This document shows, in pieces, positions 1 to 8,159 of a DNA stretch of 10,911 nt. How positions within the stretch are numbered: position 1 is the stretch's first letter; each line of letters opens with the position of its first letter. The position numbers were made by a program, and so were the translations under genes. The notes under the pieces were generated by a model. That model worked only from the letters and a program-made list of their open reading frames with translations, was not told the origin of the DNA and did no database searches. Source of the DNA: an uncultured Ilumatobacter sp. (GTDB lineage: Bacteria; Actinomycetota; Acidimicrobiia; Acidimicrobiales; Ilumatobacteraceae); contig CALKNK010000024.1 of assembly GCA_938091165.1 (NCBI GenBank), forward strand, positions 1 to 10,911, in the 5' to 3' direction.

Positions 1-819
1 GTTGTCGAAGTCAAACTCGAAGTCACCGGTGCCGACGTACTCCATCGTGAAGCTCGGATCGACGGACTGCAGTCCGTACAACGTTGCTTGGTAGGCCTCA
101 ACTTCGAAGTTGATGTCGCAGCACCCGAGGAACACTGAACTTGTGCTTCCTTGCTCTTGCATGACAGCGCCCATTGCGACTCCACCCGAGTAGTGCACGG
201 CCGCACCCCAGTCAGTGGCCTGCGCAAGCCCCGGCAGCTCTTGGAAGCCTGCACCGCAATTGCAGTACCAGAAGATGTCTGGGAACTGCTCGGTGAGGTC
301 CGGCAGCGGCTCAGCGATCTCGCTGGCACCAACCATCAGAATATCGACACCTTGTTGCGCGAGATCTGACAATGATTGTGCAGCTTCAGCTGGGCCGATG
401 TTGTCGCTCACAATCGGTGGTGCAAATCCGTTTTCTGCTGAGTACTCCTCGGCGAAATTGACAAGTGATTGGTAGTAGCCGTTGTCATCGCGGGGCCCAG
501 CAGCTGCGACACCGATAGTCACAGTGCCGTCGCCGTTGGCATCGAACGCATCAACAATCTCATCGGTCTCAGGTTCTTCTGCCGGTTCCTCGGCAGGTTC
601 TTCTGCCGGTTCCTCGGCAGGTTCCTCTGCCGGTTCCTCAACAGGTTCTTCTGCCGGTTCCTCAGCAGGTTCTTCTGCGGGTTCTTCTGCGGCAGCCTCA
701 GTAGCCACCGGCTCAGATTCAGTCTCCCCGTCGCTGCTGCATGCGGCCGCCACCATCGCAAGCGATAGGCACAGCGCAATCGCGCCACGACGTCCGGTTT
801 GTCTTGTCTGTTTTTTCAT
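1..819 (-). CDS. BMP-type ABC transporter solute-binding lipoprotein, partial (C-terminus beyond window)
   Basis: An open frame of 273 codons starts at ATG 817-819, preceded by an AGGGGG ribosome site, and runs off the left edge without a stop. Residues 1-26 form a lipoprotein signal peptide: a K/R-rich start, a hydrophobic core and the lipobox AAAC with Cys27. Residues 45-84 are ten EEPA-type repeats, a charged linker that would hold the binding domain away from the membrane. From about residue 99 the sequence (TVTIGVAAAGPRDDNGYYQS) fits the first strand and ligand loop of the BMP/PnrA family (PF02608). The later GVDILMVGA and SSVFLGC strands are in the expected order. Family members deliver nucleosides or other small ligands to an ABC importer; permease and ATPase genes are not in the window. 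Position 54 bases behind the catabolic operon suggests it captures the substrate or an intermediate. BMP assignment is likely, ligand unknown. Unusual cysteine pairs lie at residues 186/188 and 233/234. Confidence 0.85.
   Translation of the reverse strand, partial: MKKQTRQTGRRGAIALCLSLAMVAAACSSDGETESEPVATEAAAEEPAEEPAEEPAEEPVEEPAEEPAEEPAEEPAEEPAEEPETDEIVDAFDANGDGTVTIGVAAAGPRDDNGYYQSLVNFAEEYSAENGFAPPIVSDNIGPAEAAQSLSDLAQQGVDILMVGASEIAEPLPDLTEQFPDIFWYCNCGAGFQELPGLAQATDWGAAVHYSGGVAMGAVMQEQGSTSSVFLGCCDINFEVEAYQATLYGLQSVDPSFTMEYVGTGDFEFDFDN
568..687 (-). repeat. EEPA tandem repeat (10 x 12 bp) coding a lipoprotein linker
   Basis: Ten consecutive 12-base units encode Glu-Glu-Pro-Ala, with one EEPV and a final EEPE. 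Codon choice alternates between neighbouring units (GAGGAACCGGCA, then GAAGAACCTGCC or close variants), so at DNA level much of the array has a 24-base period. It lies between the lipobox and the folded domain of the binding protein. Repeats of this type can change in copy number by replication slippage without breaking the frame. Confidence 0.9.
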
Positions 820-873
820 GGTTCCCCCTATTGCTGGTTGTCTTATTGACTGTCCGGTGACGCATTGCCACAT

Positions 874-2043
874 TTACGGCGCTGCGACCCCACTCGCCCG
901 ATATCGCTGGACAAGCCACCGGTTGAACTGGATGTGACTTTCTTCCTGCCACGAGTAGCGGCCACGCGGCGCGAACCTTGAGCGCAATCCCCGTTGCACC
1001 TTGGTGGTCGCATCTTGGTCCTGATCCACAAAAACCTGCACTCCCGCATCCGACAAGGCCATCTTTTGATCAAAGAGCGGGTCGTCAAGTGCCGACGGGT
1101 GGAAGATGTAGCCGATCTCAACATCAATCGTCTCGGGACCGGTGGGACGAATGAGGAAGAAGAAGCATTGGTCCGGTGCGGTACCGAAGCACAGCGTCGG
1201 TGGCATCAGTGCAAACGTCGAACGTGTCCGTTCTTCCTCCGTCAGGTCGGGGAAGACCTCCATGATCACGCGGTGTGTGGCGTTGAAACCACCGTCGATG
1301 TGCGTGTATCCGCCGGTTCGAAAGATGACGTTTGAGTCGTCGCTCCAGGGAACAGGGAAGTCCGACAAGTTTGACGGGCAAAAATCCTGCACGTACTCGT
1401 GCAGCCGGTTGGCGTGATAGCCGTCGTTGAAGTTCTCGAACATCACTTTCCAGTTCCACGGCATTCCCTCCAAGGTGAAGGTGCCAGGACAAACCGCGTT
1501 CTCGAGGTCGTAGTTGTGAACAAAAGGTGAATAGCGCTCGAGTGTCGGAGCCAACGGCGAAGCATCCTGATCGAAGTTCACGAAGACGAAGCCGAGCCAC
1601 TCCTCGACACGCAACTGCGGGAGCCCGAAGTCGGCCTTGTTAAAGGCCTCGGTTCGCTCCATCGCCGGCGCGCCGAGCAAGCGACCGTCAAGGCCATAGT
1701 TCCAATGGTGATACGGGCACTTGAAGGTGGTGCTGTTGCCTTCGCCTTCGCACACCTGCATCGCCCGGTGCTGACAGACCGCCGACATGGCACAGACATC
1801 GCCAGCCTTGTTCCGCGCGATGATCAGCGGTTCGTCGACGATCGTGACCGTGAACCAGTCCCCCACGTTCGGGATGCGTTCGGCCCGTCCGACACACAGC
1901 CATTCCTTCATGAAGATCGCCTCAGTCTCAAGCGCAAGCACATCAGCAGACGTGTACAACTCGGCTGGGAGCGTCGATGCCTTCGAGACGTCTTCGATCG
2001 ACGCGTCAAGGGCCGCCATCAGCCCGTCACTCAATGTGGTCAT
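874..2043 (-). CDS. Rieske non-heme iron oxygenase, ring-hydroxylating alpha-subunit type
   Basis: The 389-residue product has an N-terminal Rieske [2Fe-2S] domain with C90-x-H92 and C109-x2-H112. The C-terminal catalytic domain carries the mononuclear iron motif NDGYHANRLH: bridging Asp207, ligands His210 and His215, with Asp342 (eight residues before Gln350) the probable third ligand. Length and arrangement fit the aromatic-ring-hydroxylating dioxygenase alpha-subunit superfamily, which also holds choline, glycine-betaine and carnitine monooxygenases. Such enzymes hydroxylate or demethylate a substrate with O2 and electrons from a reductase. No small beta subunit follows, favouring an alpha-only oligomer. 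The start ATG overlaps the ligase stop by four bases (ATGA, 2040-2043), indicating translational coupling as the last tightly linked gene of the operon. All metal ligands are present, so it should be active. The substrate cannot be told from sequence. Confidence 0.93.
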   Translation of the reverse strand: MTTLSDGLMAALDASIEDVSKASTLPAELYTSADVLALETEAIFMKEWLCVGRAERIPNVGDWFTVTIVDEPLIIARNKAGDVCAMSAVCQHRAMQVCEGEGNSTTFKCPYHHWNYGLDGRLLGAPAMERTEAFNKADFGLPQLRVEEWLGFVFVNFDQDASPLAPTLERYSPFVHNYDLENAVCPGTFTLEGMPWNWKVMFENFNDGYHANRLHEYVQDFCPSNLSDFPVPWSDDSNVIFRTGGYTHIDGGFNATHRVIMEVFPDLTEEERTRSTFALMPPTLCFGTAPDQCFFFLIRPTGPETIDVEIGYIFHPSALDDPLFDQKMALSDAGVQVFVDQDQDATTKVQRGLRSRFAPRGRYSWQEESHIQFNRWLVQRYRASGVAAP

Positions 2044-3563
2044 GCTCGCGACACCTCTTCTTTCAACAAAAACTTACGAATTTTCCCCACGCTCGTTCGT
2101 GGTAGTTCATCGAGCAATGTGATCTCACGCGGCTGCTTGGCCTTGCCAAGCCGACTCTCGCACCAGCCCAACAGTTCTTCGACCGTTGGCGGTGACTGCA
2201 GGTCACTCGGCACGACGAACCCGACCGGAACCTCATCGCGAACCGCGTCAGGCGCACCAACGACGGAGGCTTCGAGCACGCCCGGGTGAGCGGTGAGCAC
2301 GGCTTCGACTTCAACGGTCGAGACGTTCTCGCCAGCCACCTTCAAGACATCGGACCGTCGGCCGTCAAAGAAGAACCGACCGTTGCCATCGCGGAAAGCT
2401 CGATCGCCGGTGCGGAACCATTCGCCTCGGAAACTTGCTGTCGTCGTCACCGGCTCACCGAGGTACTCAGTGAACAGCGTGGTCCCCGCCGTGCCGCGAA
2501 CGACAATCTCGCCGACGTCGCCCGCGACAGCTTCGACTCCGGCTGCGTCGTGTACTGCGACCTCGCAGCCGTTGGTCACGAAGCCCATCGAGTCGGGTCG
2601 AGGTTCGTCAGTGGTATCGGTGAGCACTGCCGGGATGGTCTCGGTCATCCCGTAGAGCTGACGGGGCTGGCAACCGAACCAGTCGACGACCGTGGCGTAC
2701 TGATCGTCGGAGATGTTCTGGGCAAACCAACAGTGCCGAAGTTGCACCCCGTCGACCGGGCCACCACGAGCGAGGATCATGCGGAGCGGCGCAGCGAACA
2801 AGCTTGCGCACGTGGCCCCATGTCGAGCCGCCTGGGGAAGAAATCCACTCGCCGAGAACGTGTGCATGAGTGCCACGGAAGCGCCCGCCCAAATCGCAGA
2901 GGCGAACGAGTAATACTGCGCGTTCGCGTGGAACAGCGGCAACACGACAATGTGGCGATCGTCCTCGTGGAGACCTGCGGCTTCGGACATCGTCTTGCCG
3001 GCAAAGGCGTAATTCGCCTGCGAGATCACGACACCCTTTGGACGTCCAGTCGTTCCGCTGGTGAACATCACTGCAGCCGTGTCGGAAACTGCGGGAGTCG
3101 GCCAATCGATGAATCGCTCGTCTGGAATCCAATCGAATGCCGCGTCAGCCTCATCGATCGGAAAGAGCGCCATGTCGCTGACGGCCGCACGATAGACATC
3201 GGATCGATCTCGCCCAAAGAAGCCAACGACCGGATTGGTGCGTTCGATGTGATCATCAAACTCGGCGGTGCGGCCCATCGGATCAGACGGAACGATCCAA
3301 CCGCCGAGACGAACCGTTGCGATCCACACCGCAATGAACGTCGGCGAGTTCGTGAGGGCGAGATGAACCGATGCGCCTGGCACGACGCCGTGGGCGACCA
3401 ACTCGGTGGCCATTGACGCCACGATGTGATCGAACTCCCCATAGGTCCAGTCGGTGACTTTGCCGTCAGGCGCTTCGAAAGTGAGGAAGCCTGCGTCGGG
3501 GCGCGTCGCGACGGTGTCGGCCCACACCTGGGCAAACGTCGTCGCGTCGGGCCAGTCCGCCAC
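2040..3563 (-). CDS. AMP-forming acyl-CoA synthetase (acid:CoA ligase), CaiC-like
   Basis: The 507-residue product is a complete ANL-superfamily adenylating enzyme. Visible motifs are the P-loop FTSGTTGRPKG (167-177), YGMTE (304-308), WFRTGD (382-387) with the ATP-ribose Asp387, the hinge region GRRSDVLKVAGENVS from 401, and PRTSVGKIRK (488-497) with catalytic Lys494. It should activate a carboxylate to an acyl-AMP and then a CoA thioester. General resemblance is to crotonobetaine/carnitine-CoA ligases and medium-chain or aryl-CoA ligases; the acid is unknown. The start is GTG at 3561-3563, three bases after the hyuB stop, with GGAG (3570-3573) six bases upstream spanning the end of hyuB. It overlaps the downstream Rieske gene by four bases. 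Its place after HyuA/HyuB suggests that it takes the acid released by that complex, which is an inference. Confidence 0.93.
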   Translation of the reverse strand: MADWPDATTFAQVWADTVATRPDAGFLTFEAPDGKVTDWTYGEFDHIVASMATELVAHGVVPGASVHLALTNSPTFIAVWIATVRLGGWIVPSDPMGRTAEFDDHIERTNPVVGFFGRDRSDVYRAAVSDMALFPIDEADAAFDWIPDERFIDWPTPAVSDTAAVMFTSGTTGRPKGVVISQANYAFAGKTMSEAAGLHEDDRHIVVLPLFHANAQYYSFASAIWAGASVALMHTFSASGFLPQAARHGATCASLFAAPLRMILARGGPVDGVQLRHCWFAQNISDDQYATVVDWFGCQPRQLYGMTETIPAVLTDTTDEPRPDSMGFVTNGCEVAVHDAAGVEAVAGDVGEIVVRGTAGTTLFTEYLGEPVTTTASFRGEWFRTGDRAFRDGNGRFFFDGRRSDVLKVAGENVSTVEVEAVLTAHPGVLEASVVGAPDAVRDEVPVGFVVPSDLQSPPTVEELLGWCESRLGKAKQPREITLLDELPRTSVGKIRKFLLKEEVSRA

Positions 3564-3566
3564 GGC

Positions 3567-5153
3567 CTACTCCGCTGCTCCGTACCCGCCGCCGCCGGGC
3601 AATTCAAGTCTGATGACGTCATCTCCGCTGAGGCTGATCCGAGCTTGCGTTTCGACCTGCTCACCATTGACGAGGAAGCTTCCGGTTGCACCAGACTCAC
3701 CACCAAAGACGCCGAGTGGCGGGTCGGCGAGTCGACTCGTGACGGCGTTGAGTTGCCACGTCTTGTCAGTGTCGACGCTGAACTCGATCGCCTGGCCGAG
3801 GCCGCCGATCTGTGCACCGGCACCTCCGGAATCGGGCCGAAGAGACTTTTCATGGAATCGGATTGGCGCGGAGGCCTCGACCACTTCAATCGGCACCGCC
3901 GAAACTCCGGTCGGGTACGAACATGCGTTTAGGCCAGGCTTCGTCGCGCGAGCGCCAACTCCGCCTGCGTACGTGAACATTGCGGTAATGAACGGGCTGC
4001 CGTCCGGGTGGTTACCGTTCACCTGCATGGTCCACACTGCGCCAGACCCTTCAGCCATTGCTGCTTCGGGTCGAACCTGTGCGAGCGCCTTGAGGAGCGC
4101 ATTTGGAAGGAACATCCCCACCACGTGCCGGGCCGTACCTGGTTGGGGCAACACCGCGTTGACAATCGAACCTTCGGGCGCTTTGACTTTAATGGGGCCA
4201 AGGCTGCCATGGTTGTTTGGGATGTCAGGATTGAGCACCGACCGCACAGTGAAAGTGGTGTACGCGTGCGTGTAATTCATAACGACGTTGATGCCCCAAG
4301 GGGAGGCTTCAGACGTGCCGTCATAGTCAACGATAATTTCACCGGCATCGCTGTCGACCGTGAGTGCGCAAACGATGTCAATCTTCGAACCGTCTGCTAG
4401 GTCAAGCACTGCGCTCGATTCGTAGGTACCGCTGGGCAGGCTACGAATGCTGTCTCGTGTTGCTTCTTCGGAGCGGTCGATGATCTCGTCAGCCAACATC
4501 TCAATGTCGTTGAGGCCATGGGCTGCGCACAACGTGTTGAGACGCTGTGCACCGACTTCACCGGACGCCATTTGTGCGTGGAGGTCGCCGGCCATGTGAT
4601 CGGGCTGACGCACGTTGGAGAGGATGAACTTCCAGACGTCATCGTTGCGTTCGCCTCGCTTGAGCAACTTGCAGATCGGAATCCACAAGCCCTCTTCAAA
4701 CACATCGCGGCCTCCGGCACCGATGCCGTAACCCCCGACGTCGGTGTGGTGGATCGTTGACCCGAAGAGCGCAATGATCTTGCCATTTCGCCAAGCCGGC
4801 ACGAGGACGGTCACGTCGAGAAGCTGACCAGCCGTCTTATACGGATCGTTGGTAATCAGAACATCACCCTCATCGAGGGTGTCGACCGGATACTCCTCCA
4901 ACATTTTCGCTGCACCGATAGCAAGGGAGTTGATATGGCCGGGTGTTCCGGTAACGGCCTGCGCAACCATCCGCCCGCGTCGGTCGAACACTGCGTTCGC
5001 AAGGTCACCCGCCTCGCGCACAATCGGTGAAAAGGCAGAACGCTGTAACGCTCTCGCCTGTTCATTAACGGTCGAAATCAACGACTGCCACAGGATTTCG
5101 AGTTCGATCGGATCGAACCCCTCAGCGGTCGGCTTCTCTTCGGTGATGGTCAT
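3567..5153 (-). CDS. hyuB: Hydantoinase B/oxoprolinase-family subunit (HyuB-like)
   Basis: The 528-residue protein matches the hydantoinase B family (PF02538), the partner of HyuA. It has the family start FDPIELEILW (13-22), TNDPY (101-105), the conserved HHTDVGG (135-141, likely metal or active site) and a glycine-rich C-terminus GGGGYG. With HyuA, family members catalyse ATP-dependent hydrolysis of N-methylhydantoin, 5-oxoproline or caprolactam, or ATP-dependent carboxylation of acetone or acetophenone. No gene for a small acetone-carboxylase gamma subunit is present, which argues for a hydantoinase or lactamase type. ATG 5151-5153 has GAGGAG (5160-5165) six bases upstream. hyuA ends 25 bases before it and the ligase starts 3 bases after it. 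The protein is slightly short for the family but complete at both ends. The gene symbol denotes family, not proven substrate. Confidence 0.9.
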   Translation of the reverse strand: MTITEEKPTAEGFDPIELEILWQSLISTVNEQARALQRSAFSPIVREAGDLANAVFDRRGRMVAQAVTGTPGHINSLAIGAAKMLEEYPVDTLDEGDVLITNDPYKTAGQLLDVTVLVPAWRNGKIIALFGSTIHHTDVGGYGIGAGGRDVFEEGLWIPICKLLKRGERNDDVWKFILSNVRQPDHMAGDLHAQMASGEVGAQRLNTLCAAHGLNDIEMLADEIIDRSEEATRDSIRSLPSGTYESSAVLDLADGSKIDIVCALTVDSDAGEIIVDYDGTSEASPWGINVVMNYTHAYTTFTVRSVLNPDIPNNHGSLGPIKVKAPEGSIVNAVLPQPGTARHVVGMFLPNALLKALAQVRPEAAMAEGSGAVWTMQVNGNHPDGSPFITAMFTYAGGVGARATKPGLNACSYPTGVSAVPIEVVEASAPIRFHEKSLRPDSGGAGAQIGGLGQAIEFSVDTDKTWQLNAVTSRLADPPLGVFGGESGATGSFLVNGEQVETQARISLSGDDVIRLELPGGGGYGAAE

Positions 5154-5178
5154 GACCTGCTCCTCACGAGGCGCTGTT

Positions 5179-7263
5179 TCACGATGACTGCTTCATAGCG
5201 ATCAGGCTGCCGTCGGCAGCAACTTCGACGTTCCATCCCGGACGGATAACCGAAGTGGTTTCTCGTTCCTCAACGACGGCAGGTCCCGCAAAGGTGGCGC
5301 CTGCGCCGAGCGATGCCCGGTCGTAGACCGGTGCCTCAATTGCATCAGAACCTCGCGAGAACACCATTGGGCGGACGCTCTTTGGTGTGACGTCTCCTTC
5401 GTGATTGGCAATCGAGTCGTCGGGTTCAACCACTGAAGTGGTCGCCGACACCGAGAGTCGCCACGTGATCGCCTCAACGGCGACGTCGGGAATTGTCATC
5501 CCATAGATCCGTCGGTACTCCGATTCGAAAGACGCAGTCACTTCAGCGGCGGACGCAGGCCACGAATCGCCCTCTCCGACCCAAATCGTGATCTCGTTGC
5601 CTTGTCCTGCATAGCGAGCGTCGACGCCGTATCGGAAGTTAATGGCATCGTCGGGCACGCCCGCAGCCCGAAGGACGCGGCGGCCTTCCTCGCGGAGGTC
5701 ATCGAGCAAAGCATCGCGATCGGCATCGGTGACCTTGTCAATGAGGCGCGGCATTGATCGAGCCAAATCGATACGTACCGGTGAAACGAGCGTGCCAAAG
5801 GCGGAGAGCACTGAGGCGTTGACAGGAAAAATTACTCGATCGGACTGCAGCAATTCGGCTACGCCACATGCGTGCACCGGACCAGCGCCACCGAATGCAA
5901 TCAGTGGGATTCCCCGCAGGTCAACGCCCATCTCGACACCATGCATGCTCGCAGCAGCTGCCATGTTTTGATTGACAACCTCATGGATACCAGCGGCCGT
6001 GTCGAGCATCTCGAGGCCGAGTCCGTCAGCGATTGTTTGCGTCGCGCCTTCGGCAAGTGACCGGTCAAGTGGCATGTCGCCACCAAGGAATGCAGCCGGG
6101 TCAAGGAGGCCCAGAATCACGTCAGAGTCCGTCACGGCAGGAATCGTGCCACCCTGCCCATAGCTCGCTGGGCCAGGATCAGCTCCCGACGACTCGGGCC
6201 CAACTTTTAGCAAACCAAACTGATCGACACGCGCCAGACTGCCCCCACCAGCTCCGATCTCAACGAGGTCGACCGACGGGACCGACACCGGGAAACCCGA
6301 ACCCTTCTTGAACCGATAGGCACGAGCTACTTCGAAGGTGTTGGTGAGTTCAGGTTCCCCGTGCTCAATAAGGCACGCCTTGGCGGTGGTACCGCCCATG
6401 TCGAAGCACAGCAATCGATCTATGCCCAAGCGGTTCGCAAACCAACTGCCCGCAAGAGCGCCGGCAGCGGGCCCGGACTCGACGAGTCGGATTGGACCAC
6501 TCGCGGCGTCATCAGCTGAAACAACGCCACCATTCGACAGCATCATGAGCACCGAGCCACCAAATCCCTCGGCGGCGAGCCACTTCTGGAGCTCATCGAG
6601 GTACGGCCCAATGACCGGCATTGTCGCCGCATTGCAAGCCGTCGTAATCATGCGTGGGTACTCACGAATTTGGGGCGAGATCTCTGCAGAAATGCAAACA
6701 GGTACTCCCAACGACGCCCGAAGGTGGTCAGCGATTCGGCGTTCATTCGATGCATTGACATAGGAGTTGAGGAGACAGATCGCAACCGACTCCACGTCGG
6801 CGGCTTGCAGGCTCGCAGCAAGAGCATCAAGATCGGCATCGGTTGGGTCCGTGAGGACTGAACCATCGGCTCCAGTGCGTTCGTCAATTTCAAAAGTGAG
6901 GCTGCGCTGAATCGGCGGCTCCGGGAACTCGATCTGCAAGTCATACATGTCGTAACGATGTTCGTCACGAATCAGCAGTGTGTCGCCGAAGCCCTTGGTG
7001 GTGACCAAGCCAGCGCGACCGGTCTTGCCCTCAATCAATGCGTTCGTGATGAGAGTCGTGGCGTGCACAATCGGTGCAACAATGTCACCCGGGCGCACTC
7101 CGGCCTTCGCAAGAAGCTGTGTCACGCCGGTGCGAACGCCGTCAAGAGGGGCGCTCGGGGTGGTGAGAGTTTTATCGACGACTACGCGTCCTGATGCTGC
7201 GTCAAGCAGAACAACATCGGTGAATGTGCCACCGATGTCGACGGCAAGCCTCCAGTCGGCCAT
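5179..7263 (-). CDS. hyuA: Hydantoinase A/oxoprolinase-family ATPase subunit (HyuA-like)
   Basis: The 694-residue protein is a full-length hydantoinase A family member. The N-terminal domain opens with the ASKHA phosphate-binding motif DIGGTFTD (9-16) and the HATTLITNALIEG block (68-79). The second half has a further phosphate loop CFDMGGTTAKA (286-296), the EIGAGGGS segment (335-342), and FGGAGPVHA (457-465). ATP phosphorylates the substrate carbonyl, and the HyuB partner completes hydrolysis or carboxylation. The same fold serves N-methylhydantoinase, 5-oxoprolinase, caprolactamase and acetone/acetophenone carboxylases. ATG 7261-7263 shares one base with the cupin stop (TAATG), so the two are probably translationally coupled. 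Family assignment is secure; the cyclic amide, lactam or ketone acted on is unknown. Confidence 0.93.
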   Translation of the reverse strand: MADWRLAVDIGGTFTDVVLLDAASGRVVVDKTLTTPSAPLDGVRTGVTQLLAKAGVRPGDIVAPIVHATTLITNALIEGKTGRAGLVTTKGFGDTLLIRDEHRYDMYDLQIEFPEPPIQRSLTFEIDERTGADGSVLTDPTDADLDALAASLQAADVESVAICLLNSYVNASNERRIADHLRASLGVPVCISAEISPQIREYPRMITTACNAATMPVIGPYLDELQKWLAAEGFGGSVLMMLSNGGVVSADDAASGPIRLVESGPAAGALAGSWFANRLGIDRLLCFDMGGTTAKACLIEHGEPELTNTFEVARAYRFKKGSGFPVSVPSVDLVEIGAGGGSLARVDQFGLLKVGPESSGADPGPASYGQGGTIPAVTDSDVILGLLDPAAFLGGDMPLDRSLAEGATQTIADGLGLEMLDTAAGIHEVVNQNMAAAASMHGVEMGVDLRGIPLIAFGGAGPVHACGVAELLQSDRVIFPVNASVLSAFGTLVSPVRIDLARSMPRLIDKVTDADRDALLDDLREEGRRVLRAAGVPDDAINFRYGVDARYAGQGNEITIWVGEGDSWPASAAEVTASFESEYRRIYGMTIPDVAVEAITWRLSVSATTSVVEPDDSIANHEGDVTPKSVRPMVFSRGSDAIEAPVYDRASLGAGATFAGPAVVEERETTSVIRPGWNVEVAADGSLIAMKQSS

Positions 7264-7655
7264 TAGCGTGCTTCTTCCTCGCGCAAGTCATCGCGTGGCG
7301 GGGAGAACACGTCGAGTATCCAGCACTCGTCGAACTCATCGTCACCTACGAAAATGCTGTCGCCATGCCAGACGCCCGCTGGCGCCAGATACACCTGATG
7401 CTCGCCAACTAGTCGACGATCTTGGTCGCTTTCATCGTCACCGATACGAAAGTCGAGGCCCCCTCGCACAATGACACCAAGTTGTTCATGTTCGTCGTGC
7501 TTGTGCAGGACTGACCCCACCGACCCTCCGGCGATCCGCCAAAAACAGAGTTGTAGGTTGTCGCCTGTCAAGACTCGCCGCCGAAAGCCAGGCCTCCCGG
7601 TCTCGACAAACTCGTCTTCGTCAAAAAAGTGGCAGTACTCGCTCATGAGGTTCAT
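7263..7655 (-). CDS. Small single-domain cupin protein
   Basis: The 130-residue protein has both cupin motifs. Motif 1 is HKHDEHEQLGVIVRG (H-x-H-x3-E-x6-G), and motif 2 is PAGVWH (P-x-G-x2-H). The two His of HKH, the Glu and the motif-2 His make a complete four-residue metal site, so a metal-dependent enzyme or a metal-bound ligand sensor is possible. The rest is rich in Asp and Glu. The ATG (7653-7655) overlaps the stop of the upstream VOC gene by four bases, has GGAG eight bases upstream, and its own stop overlaps the hyuA start by one base. It is therefore firmly inside the operon. Cupins in such clusters act as dioxygenases, isomerases or hydrolases; nothing here decides which. Confidence 0.88.
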   Translation of the reverse strand: MNLMSEYCHFFDEDEFVETGRPGFRRRVLTGDNLQLCFWRIAGGSVGSVLHKHDEHEQLGVIVRGGLDFRIGDDESDQDRRLVGEHQVYLAPAGVWHGDSIFVGDDEFDECWILDVFSPPRDDLREEEAR

Positions 7656-8140
7656 GACGACAACTCCATCATGTCGGGAAATCGCCGCGCCTCGGCGGCG
7701 AGATCAAGTGGGCGGATAATCGCTTCGTGTTCTTCCTGGCCCCATCTGTCAGCTGGCACCAACCACATAACTTCAAACTCGAGGCCGTCCGGATCCATGC
7801 AATACAGGCTCTTGTTGGCCCCATGATCAGAAGACCCCTTCACCACTCCAGCATTGCTGAGCCGTTCCTGCATCGCCACAAGGTCCCCGAGCGTCTCGAC
7901 TTCCCACGCGAGGTGGTACATACCGACGGTCTCCCGGCCAGCAGCCGATGGACCAACGCCTTCGCCGACGGTGAAGAATGCGATGTCGTGATGATTCGCA
8001 GAGCGCGGGGCACGCATGAATGCAAACTGACCGGGTTGATCGATCACCGTAACGAAGTCGAGAACGTCCTCGTAGAACTTTCGGTGACGTGTCGAATCGC
8101 GGACGTACAGGACCGCATGATTCATGCCCTTAATACTCAA
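7652..8140 (-). CDS. VOC-fold metalloenzyme (glyoxalase/extradiol dioxygenase-like), first operon gene
   Basis: The 162-residue protein is a two-module vicinal oxygen chelate protein. The beta1 strand MNHAVLYV holds His8, the third strand MYHLAWEV holds His76, and the C-terminal strand DPDGLEFEV holds Glu123. Together they give the His-His-Glu metal triad of extradiol dioxygenases and glyoxalases. It resembles catechol 2,3-dioxygenase-like single-domain proteins; whether it cleaves rings, isomerises or does something else is not shown. The start is probably TTG at 8138-8140, because GAGGAG (8146-8151) lies exactly five bases upstream; an ATG five codons further in (8123-8125) is less well placed. 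It is the first gene after a 71-base gap holding a promoter and an operator-like repeat, and it overlaps the cupin gene by four bases. The C-terminal 35 residues are acidic and lie beyond the core fold. Confidence 0.88.
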   Translation of the reverse strand: MSIKGMNHAVLYVRDSTRHRKFYEDVLDFVTVIDQPGQFAFMRAPRSANHHDIAFFTVGEGVGPSAAGRETVGMYHLAWEVETLGDLVAMQERLSNAGVVKGSSDHGANKSLYCMDPDGLEFEVMWLVPADRWGQEEHEAIIRPLDLAAEARRFPDMMELSS

Positions 8141-8145
8141 CGTTG

Positions 8146-8151
8146 CTCCTC
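8146..8151 (-). promoter_or_regulatory. Ribosome binding site GAGGAG selecting a TTG start
   Basis: GAGGAG ends five bases before TTG 8138-8140. The nearest in-frame ATG is 20 bases away, which is too far for this site. Confidence 0.65.
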
Positions 8152-8159
8152 ACTTCGGA

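Noticed and set aside
568..687. CRISPR or mobile-element repeat
   Set aside because: The repeat is contiguous, in frame and coding, without spacers or terminal inverted repeats.
482..937. Plus-strand frame with Gly-Ser-Ser-Ala repeats, and a minus-strand frame at 519-788 with Arg-Asn-Arg-Gln repeats
   Set aside because: Both are other-frame readings of the EEPA-coding tandem array in the lipoprotein gene, with no independent ribosome site or fold.
2286..3416. Open plus-strand frame of 376 codons opposite the ligase gene
   Set aside because: It is fully antisense to a complete ANL ligase with all motifs, and its translation is Arg/His-rich low-complexity without any family pattern. It is a by-product of GC-rich codon use.
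3567..7263. Acetone or acetophenone carboxylase as a specific name for HyuA/HyuB
   Set aside because: The subunits share the superfamily, but no small gamma or other carboxylase subunit gene is beside them. A specific name would go beyond the evidence.
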